DNA from: Pedobacter africanus
GTDB taxonomy: Bacteria; Bacteroidota; Bacteroidia; Sphingobacteriales; Sphingobacteriaceae
NCBI RefSeq assembly: GCF_900176535.1
Contig: NZ_FWXT01000001.1
Coordinates: forward strand, 62,001-126,000
Reading direction: 5' to 3'
Length of the DNA stretch: 64,000 nt
The notes under the pieces were generated by a model. It did no database searches. It worked only from the letters and a program-made list of their open reading frames with translations, and was not told where the DNA came from. Positions 1 through 8,591 of this stretch are shown here, piece after piece (position 1 is the first letter of the stretch; each line of letters begins with the position of its first letter). The position numbers were made by a program, and so were the translations under genes.

Positions 1-581
1 AATACCTGTCCCTCACTTACCTTAACCTGTTTGGTTTTATAGCCTACCATAGAAAAAGACAGCACTGCATCCTCTTCAACGGTAATACTGTACCTGCCAT
101 TGGCATCGGTGGTGGTCGATTTTGCAGTACCCAGTACCTTCACAGATACGCCGGGCATGGCCAGTCCGGTGGAGTCTTTAACCACACCGCTGATCAGTCT
201 GTCGGCTTTTTTTGGCGGCAGCGGAATATTTTTCAGGATGATGTAATCTCCTTTTTCCGTACAGCTGTAGCCCATTTTCCGGAGTACCTCTTCTACCTTC
301 TCGTTTCTAAATGTTTCGTTAATTGGCCTTTTACCCTCCGAAAGCGCATCGGGGTTGTAAATGAAGCGCAGGCCCGTACTGGCTTCGATTTCTTTAAGGA
401 CCTGGCTTGCCGGCCGTTCCTTTGTTACCTTTAAGCTGATCCTGCTTCTTTCCAGCTTTTGCGCCATACCCGGCGATGCCAGCATGGCACCGCAGAAGGT
501 ACATAGGATTGAAAAAGTTAAAAGTGAATATTTCATGGCTTTATAAAGAGCTGCTGACCTCTTATATGAGGATTGTTTCAT
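1..581 (-). CDS. SusC/RagA-type TonB-dependent receptor, N-terminal part (runs off the left edge)
   Basis: The reverse strand encodes the N-terminus of an outer-membrane TonB-dependent transporter. After a hydrophobic signal segment (SLLTFSILCTFCGAM) comes an STN-type domain (ISLKVTKERPASQVLKEIEA, then the FIYNP turn), the part that contacts a FecR anti-sigma factor. It is followed by a carboxypeptidase-regulatory-like domain (ISGVVKDSTGLAMPGVSVKV, then TTTDANGRY), where the window ends. I chose ATG at 581, which gives a short cytosolic leader before the signal as in the other SusC genes here. An in-frame ATG at 536 would also leave a signal peptide. It lies 135 bp downstream of the FecR gene and with it and the sigma gene forms a cell-surface signalling set. 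The plug, barrel and substrate are outside the window. Confidence 0.9.
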   Translation of the reverse strand, partial: MKQSSYKRSAALYKAMKYSLLTFSILCTFCGAMLASPGMAQKLERSRISLKVTKERPASQVLKEIEASTGLRFIYNPDALSEGKRPINETFRNEKVEEVLRKMGYSCTEKGDYIILKNIPLPPKKADRLISGVVKDSTGLAMPGVSVKVLGTAKSTTTDANGRYSITVEEDAVLSFSMVGYKTKQVKVSEGQV

Positions 582-663
582 ATATTTATTTGTTTTTTAA
601 CATGAATTTGTTTTAAAATTTGCCTGGCAGTACAATTGGCCTTAGACACCAGGCTTCAAAAAT

Positions 664-700
664 TACCGGTGCTGATCTGATCAGTGCCGGTTGTTTGTTT
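664..700 (+). terminator. Hairpin between fecR and the first susC
   Basis: A 12-bp stem with two wobble pairs, ACCGGTGCTGAT paired with ATCAGTGCCGGT over a CTG loop, is followed on the plus strand by TTGTTTGTTT. On the minus strand the same hairpin is followed by TAATTTTTG, so it could end transcription either way. Its place matches the better-conserved antisense hairpins at the two other fecR-susC junctions in the window. A degenerate -7 element TATATTTA sits at the susC start codon at 581. It may therefore end a weak antisense RNA, or simply end fecR. Confidence 0.45.
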
Positions 701-716
701 ATCCTTCCTTATACAC

Positions 717-1679
717 TCATTTTTTATATACATTAAAGGTTTTATGGTCGTCTGATTGATTGAATTTCATGCGGTGCAGACTGCACAGAAGGTCCATGAT
801 CTCTTCCGGTGCCTGCCGGGTATTGAATGTTGCCGTACATTTCAGCCTGCCCAGGGCCTGGTCTTTCAGGTTGATCTTTATGCCGTAGACATATTCCAGT
901 TTACTGCAAACCTGCAGCAGGTTTTCCTTTTCAAATACCAGGTTTACATATACAGGGGCCGGTGTATAATCGATCAGTGCCCGTTCCTGCTTTTTATCGT
1001 AAGTGATCTGCTGCCCTTTTACCAATGTACCAAACACCTGTTTTGTATTGCCAACAGCTACTTTTCCGGTTGCCACTGTAATTTTAACTACCGGCGATAC
1101 CGCGCGGGCCTGGATGCGGAACGATGTACCCAGCACCTTGGTTTCCAGATCGTTTGTAGTTTTTACGGTAAAGGGCCGGGATTCATCGTGCGCAATATCA
1201 AAGAAAGCCTCCCCCTCATTCAGTTCGACCACACGCTTTCTGTTTGAAAATTTTAGCGGGTAAGTTAAGCATGAAGAAGGTCCCAGGCTGATTTTAGAAC
1301 CATCTGCCAGCACAATATTTTTCTTTTGCGAAGCAGTGGTGCGCACAGCAGCCAGACCGGCTGTTCCGCCTTGCCCTCCAGCTGCCGGCCAGAGCAGTAC
1401 GGCTGTACCGGCGACCAGCAGCAATATTGCAGCAGCTTTTGCCACATTGTACCATTTTTGCAGGTGGATAAACCCTGCCTCTTGGCTCTGCTGCATTTCC
1501 CGCTGGAGTTCCTGAAAAATTGCTGCCCCTATGGCGGCTTTTTGGGCTGCCCCGATAGGAAACTCCCTGTGTTCCTGGCTGGCATACCAGGTATCCACAT
1601 GCTGCCGTTCGGCCGGTGTGGCTTCCCCTGCTGCGTATTTTTCCAACAGTGCTTTTGCCTTTTCTTCTTTTGTCATCAT
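717..1679 (-). CDS. FecR-family anti-sigma factor
   Basis: Inner-membrane anti-sigma regulator that relays the state of the SusC receptor to the cognate ECF sigma factor. Residues 1-70 form a cytoplasmic helical region. A single transmembrane segment lies at about 80-97 (AAAILLLVAGTAVLLW). A periplasmic FecR domain follows at about 120-225, with the typical VELNEGEAFFDIAHDESRPF stretch, and a C-terminal DUF4974-like domain at about 250-318. The 320-residue length is normal. It lies 59 bp downstream of the sigma gene and 135 bp upstream of susC, the usual sigma-fecR-susC order. Two consecutive ATG codons (MM) make the start ambiguous by one codon. Confidence 0.93.
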   Translation of the reverse strand: MMTKEEKAKALLEKYAAGEATPAERQHVDTWYASQEHREFPIGAAQKAAIGAAIFQELQREMQQSQEAGFIHLQKWYNVAKAAAILLLVAGTAVLLWPAAGGQGGTAGLAAVRTTASQKKNIVLADGSKISLGPSSCLTYPLKFSNRKRVVELNEGEAFFDIAHDESRPFTVKTTNDLETKVLGTSFRIQARAVSPVVKITVATGKVAVGNTKQVFGTLVKGQQITYDKKQERALIDYTPAPVYVNLVFEKENLLQVCSKLEYVYGIKINLKDQALGRLKCTATFNTRQAPEEIMDLLCSLHRMKFNQSDDHKTFNVYKK

Positions 1680-1738
1680 CTACAAGTCAGTTCAAAAGAA
1701 GATGGGTACCGGCAAAAAAGGTTAAGTTTGTGTTAAGT

Positions 1739-2329
1739 TTATATAAACAACAAAATGAGGATTAAAAACGGGAGGTAAGACAACCTTTCCTTCAGCATTT
1801 TTAATGCGGCGGAGATCTGATTTTTAACCGTCTGGACCGAAAGGCCCAACTCTGCAGCGATTTCCCGGATGGTTTTTTCCTGCATGCGGCTCATCCTGAA
1901 AATCTGCCGCATCTTTTCGGGCAGAGCCTGCAGGGCCTCATCGATCTCCTTATTCATGTCTTTGACCATCAACTTGTTTTCGGCCGACAGTTCCATTTGC
2001 CCTTCAGCTAAAAAAAACATATCTTCCTGGTATTTGTCTTTAACTATGGCTGACTTAAAATAATTGATCACCTTGTATTTTACGGCCGCCTGCAGGTAAC
2101 TGCGCAGGCTTCCCTTGATGGCCAGGCGCTGACGGTTTGTCCATAGGGAAATAAAAATCTCCTGGGTAATATCCTGTGCCACATCCTTGTCTCGTACGCG
2201 CCTGCAGGCGCTGTCAAAAACATCGGCCCAGTGGTCCTTATAGATCTGTTCCATAGCCTGTGCCTCTCCCTTTTTTAAGGAAGTAACCATATCGGTACTC
2301 AGAGGTGCAGCAATTATTTTGACAGACAT
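1739..2329 (-). CDS. ECF (FecI-like) RNA polymerase sigma factor
   Basis: Sigma-70 family factor of the extracytoplasmic-function type. Region 2 (about residues 25-90) includes the DITQEIFISLW core, and region 4 (about 125-180) contains the helix-turn-helix KTIREIAAELGLSVQTVKNQ. It is expected to activate the neighbouring fecR-susC genes when the receptor binds its ligand. The last residues (LPFLILILLFI) are strikingly hydrophobic and might anchor it to the membrane. The gene is divergent from the metal-efflux cassette across a 118-bp gap. A TAnnTTTG-type -7 element (TACTTTTG) lies only 6 nt from the ATG. Confidence 0.93.
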   Translation of the reverse strand: MSVKIIAAPLSTDMVTSLKKGEAQAMEQIYKDHWADVFDSACRRVRDKDVAQDITQEIFISLWTNRQRLAIKGSLRSYLQAAVKYKVINYFKSAIVKDKYQEDMFFLAEGQMELSAENKLMVKDMNKEIDEALQALPEKMRQIFRMSRMQEKTIREIAAELGLSVQTVKNQISAALKMLKERLSYLPFLILILLFI

Positions 2330-2335
2330 TTTTTA

Positions 2336-2343
2336 CAAAAGTA
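2336..2343 (-). promoter_or_regulatory. Candidate -7 promoter element of the sigma gene
   Basis: On the minus strand TACTTTTG matches the Bacteroidota -7 consensus TAnnTTTG exactly. It ends 6 nt before the sigma ATG at 2329, which would put the transcript start at or next to the start codon. No clear TTTG -33 box is seen at the usual distance, so this is tentative. Confidence 0.4.
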
Positions 2344-2413
2344 CCGCTGCAATATTCAGCCTGTATTAAGAAATGTTTAAGGATGTAAAAGCGTTGAGAC
2401 AAATGCAGAATGA

Positions 2414-2443
2414 TTTGTTTTTGTTAAAAAAAGATTAAGTTTG
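2414..2443 (+). promoter_or_regulatory. Candidate promoter of the metal-efflux cassette
   Basis: TTTG at 2414-2417 and TAAGTTTG at 2436-2443, 18 bp apart, fit the Bacteroidota -33/-7 promoter (TTTG, about 19 bp, TAnnTTTG). The predicted transcript start lies at about 2447-2450, practically on the ATG at 2448, so the first gene may be leaderless. Confidence 0.55.
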
Positions 2444-2447
2444 CAAT

Positions 2448-2777
2448 ATGAAGTATCTGGCTTTCATACTCACTATCTATGTAATGGCCCTTGCCATGTG
2501 GCCATGTTGTAGTAATGAAACCAGTCTTTCCACTGAACATGAAGATCTTTGTCAGGCTGTTTCCTCAGAAAAACATGCAGATAACAATCATGAAAGTGCC
2601 CATGCCTGTTCTCCGTTTTTCCACTCTGGTACTTATCATGGGTTTGTAGCCTCAGCTGCAGTTAATAAAGCACCAGCGCTGATCCTGAATGACGAAAAAG
2701 ACAGCTTTCCTGAACATCACGTACAGCCCGTAATTCTTATCCCGGGCGATATCTGGCAGCCGCCTAAACTGGTATAA
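2448..2777 (+). CDS. Small exported Cys/His-rich protein, DUF6660-like
   Basis: A 109-residue protein with an N-terminal hydrophobic segment (LAFILTIYVMALAMW), then a soluble part rich in Cys and His (PCCSNE, HEDLCQ, HADNNHESAHACS, HSGTYHG). Small proteins of this kind (DUF6660, from memory) often precede CzcA/CusA pumps in Bacteroidota. Export plus soft metal ligands suggests periplasmic metal binding or sensing, but no function is proven. It is the first gene of the plus-strand cassette, and a terminator-like hairpin lies just downstream. Confidence 0.7.
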   Translation: MKYLAFILTIYVMALAMWPCCSNETSLSTEHEDLCQAVSSEKHADNNHESAHACSPFFHSGTYHGFVASAAVNKAPALILNDEKDSFPEHHVQPVILIPGDIWQPPKLV

Positions 2778-2789
2778 ATAATTACCGTC

Positions 2790-2813
2790 CTGAGCCTGCG
2801 CTCAGTTTCTTTA
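2790..2813 (+). terminator. Hairpin plus T-rich tail between the small exported protein and cusA
   Basis: CTGAGC, loop CTGC, GCTCAG, then TTTCTTTA. The short GC-rich stem followed by a T-rich run resembles an intrinsic terminator. Lying between the first gene and the pump gene, it could set a higher level for the small protein than for the pump. A second dyad, ATAGCA-AATAC-TGCTAT at 2834-2850, lies between it and the pump start and could be an operator. Confidence 0.45.
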
Positions 2814-2874
2814 TTATTTACCATTGCGGCTGAATAGCAAATACTGCTATACGACGCTTTACAACTAAATATTT

Positions 2875-5800
2875 ATGTTTAACAGGATTATTTTATTCTC
2901 CATAAAGAATAAATTAGCAATTGGTATAATGACCCTGGCTTTAGTGATCTGGGGGATTTATTCCTTGACACGGCTACCCATTGATGCGGTACCCGACATT
3001 ACCAACAACCAGGTACAGGTGATTTCCCAGGCCCCCAGCTTAGGCGCCCAGGAAGTGGAGCAGTTCATCACCGCTCCTATTGAACTGGCCATGGCCAATA
3101 TCCCTAATGTAATTGAAAAACGTTCCATATCCCGCTCGGGTATATCGGTGATTACCATTGTTTTTGAAGATGATGCCGACATTTACTGGGCCAGGCAGCA
3201 GGTAGAAATGCAGCTGAAAGAAGCGGAAGGCAATATTCCAGACGGACTGGTATCGCCTTCGCTGGCGCCCATTACCACCGGGCTTGGCGAGATTTACCAA
3301 TATGTGCTGCATACCAAAAAAGGCTATGAAGGCAAATACTCGGCAACCGACCTGCGGACCTTGCAGGATTGGGTGGTAAGGACCCAGCTGGCGGGCACCA
3401 AAGGTGTAGCCGAAGTGAGCGGATGGGGCGGCTTTGTGAAGCAATATGAAATTGCGCTCGACAATGAGAAGCTCAATGCCAGCAATGTGACCATCTCACA
3501 AATCTATGCGGCATTGAAAAACAACAATGAAAATACCGGCGGCTCTTACATTGAGCAGCAAAGCAATGCCTACACCATCCGTGGGATCGGGCAGGTGAAG
3601 TCGCTCGACGACATTGAAAAAATAGTGGTCAAAAATTCGGGCGGTGTGCCTGTGCTGATCAGGGACATTGGTACCGTGCAGTTTGGCAGCGCAACGCGTT
3701 ATGGGGCGGTAACCCGCAATGGTACCGGCGAGGTTGTGGCTGGGATCACCCTGATGCTGAAAGGCGAAAACTTTAACCAGGTGATCAAAAATGTAAAGGA
3801 AAGGATTGCACAGATACAGAAGTCCTTGCCCGAAGGCGTGGTTATAGAGCCTTATATAGACCGTACAGAACTGGTTGGGCGCTCTATCAGTACTGTGCAG
3901 AAAAACCTGATAGAGGGTGCCCTCATTGTGATATTCGTGTTGCTATTGTTGTTGGGCAACTGGCGTGCCGGCCTGATCGTGGCTTCGGTAATTCCCCTTT
4001 CTATGCTGTTCGCCTTTGCCATGATGCGGCTGTTTGGTGTTTCGGGAAACCTGATGAGCCTGGGGGCCATAGATTTTGGGCTCATTGTAGATGGGGCCGT
4101 CATTATTGTGGAAGCCATCATTTTCAGGCTTACCGAAAGCAAGCTGTTTAAAGGGCTCCCTAAACTGAACCAGGAGCAAATGGACCAGGAGGTGTTTACG
4201 GCTTCCTCCAAAATCAGGGCGAGCGCCACTTTTGGCGAAATCATCATCCTGATTGTATACCTGCCCCTGCTCTCGCTGGTGGGTATTGAAGGAAAGATGT
4301 TTAAACCCATGGCCGAAACCGTAGTGTTTGCTATTGTTGGGGCATTCATTTTATCGCTTACTTATGTACCGATGGTCAGTGCGCTGTTCCTGAGCAAAAA
4401 GACGGAACACAAACGGAATGTATCCGATAAGATCATGGATTTCTTTAAACGTGTTTATACGCCCATGCTGGAAACAGCACTGCGTATGAAGAAATTGGTT
4501 GTAGCCATTGCCCTGGTATGCTTTGGATTTACACTATGGCTGTTCGCCAATATGGGTGGTGAGTTCCTTCCCCAGCTGGAAGAGGGCGACCTGGCAGTGG
4601 AGATTGCCATGTCTCAAGGCACCTCGCTTAGCCAGGTGGTGGAAACCTTCGGAAAGGCAGAGAAGATCCTGAAAGATAAATTCCCTGAAATCAGGCAGAT
4701 CGTTACCCGGATCGGAAGTGCAGAGATTCCTACAGACCCTATGCCTGTAGAGCGGGGCGATATGATGGTGGCCATGACGCCTAAAGAAGAATGGACATCC
4801 GCAAAGACCAAGGAAGAAATGTCGGAAAAGATGGAGGATGCACTGTCTGTTTTACCCGGTGTAAATGTAGAGATCACCCAACCTATGCAAATGCGTTTCA
4901 ATGAGTTGATGACGGGTGTACGTCAGGATGTTGCCGTTAAAATTTACGGGGAAGACCTGGACGTCCTGGCGCAGCAGGCCAAAAAAGTCTCACAGCTGAT
5001 TGCACCTGTACAAGGGGTTAGTGAACCTTTTGTAGAGCAGGTTACCGGCCTGCCGCAGGTAATTGTGACCTATGACAGGGATAAAATTGCGCAATATGGG
5101 TTAACCATAGCCGACATCAACAGCATTTTAAGCACTGCTTTTGCCGGCAATGTGGCGGGCGTGGTATTTGAAGGTGAAAAGCGTTTTGATATGGTGGTAC
5201 GCCTGCAGCGCGACCTGCGCGAAAACATTTCCAGCATAGAAAACCTGTACGTTCCCCTGCCCTCCGGTAATAAAGTACCCTTAAACCAGGTGGCCAAAGT
5301 AGAGCTGAAGGAAGCACCCGCCCAGATCTCGCGCGAGGATGGGAAAAGAAGGATCTACGTGGGCTTTAACGTAAAAGGCAGGGATGTGGAACGTACTGTA
5401 GCTGAAATACAGCAGGTTATGGACGCGAAGCTGAAACTTCCTTCAGGATATTACATTACTTATGGCGGGCAGTTCCAGAACCTCAAGGAAGCCAAAAGCA
5501 GGTTATCTGTTGCTGTACCTGTGGCCATGCTCCTGATTTTAGGGCTGTTGTATTTTACTTTCAGGTCATTTACCCAGACCATTCTCATTTTTACTGCCGT
5601 TCCGCTGTCGGCCATCGGTGGTGTACTGGCCCTTTTGGTACGGGGCATGCCTTTCAGCATCTCGGCAGGTGTTGGCTTTATCGCACTCTTTGGTGTGGCG
5701 GTACTGAATGGAATTGTACTCATCTCCTATTTCAACCAGCTGAAGGAAGAAGGCATCGCTGACGTATATAAAAGGGTGATGCAGGGAACAGCAGTAAGGT

Positions 5801-7239
5801 TAAGGCCGGTGATCATGACCGCCGCTGTTGCCTCGCTGGGCTTTCTGCCTATGGCATTATCGGGGGGTGCAGGTGCTGAGGTGCAAAAGCCACTGGCAAC
5901 GGTAGTTATAGGCGGACTGCTGTCGGCCACGCTGCTGACTTTATTTGTACTGCCTTGCCTTTACATATTGGTTAGTAGCCATAAAAAAACAAAAAATACT
6001 CCTATGAAACCTTTAGCAGTAATTGTGATTTTATTTGCCGGACTGGGATTGACCCCTGCAAAAGCTCAGGAGCTGCCCTTGTCGGCCGACAGTGCCGTTG
6101 CCATGGCCTTGAAGCACAACCTGCAGGTGAAATCCAGCGGATTGGCCGTTAACCAGTCTAAAGCCATGCAAAAGTCGGCCTTCGATCCTGCCAAAACGGC
6201 TTTTACCATTTCCCAGGACCCCACCGGCGGCGGCAGTAACGACAACTCCATTTCTGTTTCGCAGAGCTTTGCCTGGCCCGGATTTTATAGGAACCAGAAA
6301 AAAGTACTGACGAGTGAAACCGGGCTGATGGAAAAAAATGCAGGTTATACCCGGGCGGAAGTGAGCAGGGACACACGTCAGGCCTATTACCAGCTGCTGT
6401 ACAGCATCAATACTTTAAAAGTACTGGAACTGCAGGACAGCATTTACCGCAATTTTATCCGGAAATCGGAGCTGCGCTATAAAGTTGGCGAGACTTCTAA
6501 CCTGGAACTGATCACCGCACGGAACAAATACCAGGAAGTACAGGCCCTAAAAAAGGCCGTAGAAACCAACCTGGCCAGTCAGCAGCTTAACCTTCAGCAA
6601 TTGCTGAACCTGAAAAGCGCTGTTGTTCCTGTAGAGAAAAAACTGCCTGTACTGCCGCTAAATGATGGGTCTGAGGCCGCTGCAGGCAGCAACCCGCTTA
6701 CTGCCGTTTACGAGCAGCAGATTGAAGTAGCCAAAGCCAGGATAGACCTGGAACGCTCCCGTGCCATGCCAGACCTGACACTGGGCTATGCGCAGCAGTT
6801 TGTGATCAGGTCTTTTGATCCGGCGAATATTGGGCGTACCTATACACCTGGGACCCGCATAGCAGGCATTCAGCTGGGGATAGCTGTACCTTTGTTCAAT
6901 GGCGCAGGAAGGGCCAGGGTAAACAATGAAAAGATTGCAGCCCAGATTGCCGAGACAGATTATGAACGCACAAAGAACCAGCTGGCCATGCAGTACCAGC
7001 AGGAGCTGCAAAACTATGCACAACATAAGGCCATGGTCGATTATTTTATCTCAGGCGGCTTAAAACAGGCGGAAGAACAGATCCGTATCGCACAGGTCTC
7101 CTACGATCTGGGCGAAATTGGCTATATTGAATTCATTCAGAATATGTCGCTCGCCGTACAGAGCAAGCTCAATTACCTGCAGACGGTTAACCTGCTGAAC
7201 CAAGCAGTTATTCAATTACATTTTTTAAAAGGGAACTAA
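2875..7239 (+). CDS. CusA/CzcA-type heavy-metal RND pump fused to a TolC-like outer-membrane channel
   Basis: Residues 1 to about 1040 are an RND proton/metal antiporter. The start (IILFSIKNKLAIGIMTLALV, then TRLPIDAVPDITNNQVQV) is typical of the heavy-metal efflux branch, as are GAIDFGLIVDGAVIIVE in TM4 and the late GVAVLNGIVLISYFNQL and LRPVIMTAAVASLGFLPMAL. From residue 1044 (ATG at 6004) the frame continues into a complete signal-peptide-like segment (MKPLAVIVILFAG to PAKAQ) and about 385 residues of TolC-type outer-membrane efflux protein with long alpha-helical repeats. CusA-TolC fusions are known in Bacteroidota. The internal ATG and signal peptide suggest that a separate channel might also be made by internal initiation or processing. 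The adaptor gene follows after 4 bp. Confidence 0.93.
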   Translation: MFNRIILFSIKNKLAIGIMTLALVIWGIYSLTRLPIDAVPDITNNQVQVISQAPSLGAQEVEQFITAPIELAMANIPNVIEKRSISRSGISVITIVFEDDADIYWARQQVEMQLKEAEGNIPDGLVSPSLAPITTGLGEIYQYVLHTKKGYEGKYSATDLRTLQDWVVRTQLAGTKGVAEVSGWGGFVKQYEIALDNEKLNASNVTISQIYAALKNNNENTGGSYIEQQSNAYTIRGIGQVKSLDDIEKIVVKNSGGVPVLIRDIGTVQFGSATRYGAVTRNGTGEVVAGITLMLKGENFNQVIKNVKERIAQIQKSLPEGVVIEPYIDRTELVGRSISTVQKNLIEGALIVIFVLLLLLGNWRAGLIVASVIPLSMLFAFAMMRLFGVSGNLMSLGAIDFGLIVDGAVIIVEAIIFRLTESKLFKGLPKLNQEQMDQEVFTASSKIRASATFGEIIILIVYLPLLSLVGIEGKMFKPMAETVVFAIVGAFILSLTYVPMVSALFLSKKTEHKRNVSDKIMDFFKRVYTPMLETALRMKKLVVAIALVCFGFTLWLFANMGGEFLPQLEEGDLAVEIAMSQGTSLSQVVETFGKAEKILKDKFPEIRQIVTRIGSAEIPTDPMPVERGDMMVAMTPKEEWTSAKTKEEMSEKMEDALSVLPGVNVEITQPMQMRFNELMTGVRQDVAVKIYGEDLDVLAQQAKKVSQLIAPVQGVSEPFVEQVTGLPQVIVTYDRDKIAQYGLTIADINSILSTAFAGNVAGVVFEGEKRFDMVVRLQRDLRENISSIENLYVPLPSGNKVPLNQVAKVELKEAPAQISREDGKRRIYVGFNVKGRDVERTVAEIQQVMDAKLKLPSGYYITYGGQFQNLKEAKSRLSVAVPVAMLLILGLLYFTFRSFTQTILIFTAVPLSAIGGVLALLVRGMPFSISAGVGFIALFGVAVLNGIVLISYFNQLKEEGIADVYKRVMQGTAVRLRPVIMTAAVASLGFLPMALSGGAGAEVQKPLATVVIGGLLSATLLTLFVLPCLYILVSSHKKTKNTPMKPLAVIVILFAGLGLTPAKAQELPLSADSAVAMALKHNLQVKSSGLAVNQSKAMQKSAFDPAKTAFTISQDPTGGGSNDNSISVSQSFAWPGFYRNQKKVLTSETGLMEKNAGYTRAEVSRDTRQAYYQLLYSINTLKVLELQDSIYRNFIRKSELRYKVGETSNLELITARNKYQEVQALKKAVETNLASQQLNLQQLLNLKSAVVPVEKKLPVLPLNDGSEAAAGSNPLTAVYEQQIEVAKARIDLERSRAMPDLTLGYAQQFVIRSFDPANIGRTYTPGTRIAGIQLGIAVPLFNGAGRARVNNEKIAAQIAETDYERTKNQLAMQYQQELQNYAQHKAMVDYFISGGLKQAEEQIRIAQVSYDLGEIGYIEFIQNMSLAVQSKLNYLQTVNLLNQAVIQLHFLKGN

Positions 7240-7243
7240 TCCA

Positions 7244-8551
7244 ATGAACGCACTAGCATATATCAAAAGAAACCTGACCGGGCTGATCTGCGCGGCATTT
7301 ATCCTGGGCAGCATCAGCTCCTGTAGCGATGGTGGAAAACCGAAAAGCACAAACGAAGAAGCGCATGGGCATGCTGAGGGCCACGAGCATGACGAACATG
7401 AGGAAGGCCTTGAACTCAGCCAGCAGCAGCTGGATGCGGTGGGCATTGTTATAGGCAATATAGAACAAAAAAACCTGACCGCTGTGGTTAAATCAAGCGG
7501 ACAGCTGGCTGTGCCGCCACAGAATGCTGCCCAGATCAACGTGCTGACCGGGGGCATCATCAGGAAAATCAGTGTCATAGAAGGACAGAAGGTAAAAAAG
7601 GGACAGGTACTGGTAACGATAGAGAACCAGGACCTGATCAGGCTGCAGCAGGATTACCTGAGTGCAAAAGGCGGTTTCAGCTATATTGAAAGTGAATACA
7701 ACCGTCAGCAGCAGCTCAAAGCGGCTAATGCCGGCACAGGTAAAGCCCATCAGCAGGCAGAGGCCAATTATAACGCAGAAAGGGCCAGGATAAAAGCCCT
7801 GGAACGCCAGCTGCTGCAATATGGGATTTCCCCGGCCCGCATCAGCAGCGGGAACATCACCTCTCAGGTGCCTGTAAGCTCTCCCATCAACGGAACGATA
7901 GGAAAGATCGTAGCGGAAACAGGCTCCTATGCACAACCCGGGGTATCGATTATGGACATCGTAGACAATTCTAAGATCCATGCCGACCTGATCGTATTTG
8001 AAAAAGACCTGTCCAAAATTAAGGTAGGCCAGCGTGTAGAATTTCAACTGACCAACCAGAAAAACCAGCAGATTGAAGGTGAAATCTATGGCATCAATAA
8101 ATCCTTTGAAAACGACAGTAAAGGCGTTGTGGTGCATGCAGTTATCAAAAAGCCCGGGGCCAACCTCATCCCCGGAATGTATGTTACCGGACTGATTGCC
8201 GTAGGTACCGCCATGAGCGATGCTGTGCCTGTTGACGCCGTAGTGCGTTCGGAAGGCAAGGAATTTATTTTTGTTGTAGATACCGATGCTGAAGCTGCAC
8301 ATGAAAAAGAACATGCCGCTGAAGCAAAATCAGAGACCTCGGGTACCCACGATGAAAAGCATAAGGAAGAAGACAAAAAAGAAGAAAAATCGGTACACTT
8401 TAAAAAGGTAGAGGTTAAAACCGGTGTTTCGGAGTTGGGTTATGTTCAGATCAGTCTGTTGCAAAAATTACCTGCTGATGTGAAAGTGGTAACTAAAGGG
8501 GCCTTTTATTTGCAGTCCAAAGCTTCGGGCCCTGCCGAGCATAGCCATTAA
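7244..8551 (+). CDS. CusB/CzcB-type periplasmic adaptor lipoprotein, His-rich
   Basis: Membrane-fusion subunit linking the RND pump to the outer-membrane channel. The N-terminus has a lipobox (SISSC, Cys27), then a histidine/acid-rich stretch at about residues 40-56 (HGHAEGHEHDEHEEG) likely to bind metal. Next come the barrel-sandwich and helical-hairpin segments (GGIIRKISVIEGQKVKKGQV, later SPINGTIGKIVAETGSYAQP) and a beta-barrel part. A second His/Lys/Glu-rich insertion lies at about 348-378. The gene starts 4 bp after the pump gene, so the two are co-translated. Zn, Cd, Co, Ni or Cu cannot be told apart from sequence alone. Confidence 0.92.
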   Translation: MNALAYIKRNLTGLICAAFILGSISSCSDGGKPKSTNEEAHGHAEGHEHDEHEEGLELSQQQLDAVGIVIGNIEQKNLTAVVKSSGQLAVPPQNAAQINVLTGGIIRKISVIEGQKVKKGQVLVTIENQDLIRLQQDYLSAKGGFSYIESEYNRQQQLKAANAGTGKAHQQAEANYNAERARIKALERQLLQYGISPARISSGNITSQVPVSSPINGTIGKIVAETGSYAQPGVSIMDIVDNSKIHADLIVFEKDLSKIKVGQRVEFQLTNQKNQQIEGEIYGINKSFENDSKGVVVHAVIKKPGANLIPGMYVTGLIAVGTAMSDAVPVDAVVRSEGKEFIFVVDTDAEAAHEKEHAAEAKSETSGTHDEKHKEEDKKEEKSVHFKKVEVKTGVSELGYVQISLLQKLPADVKVVTKGAFYLQSKASGPAEHSH

Positions 8552-8591
8552 TAAGAAAAACAGGTTAACTTTATTGTAGTAATTTACCATT

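Noticed and set aside
756..1263. Plus-strand open frames inside fecR
   Set aside because: Cysteine- and phenylalanine-rich shadow frames antisense to a clear FecR protein; no start context or family match.
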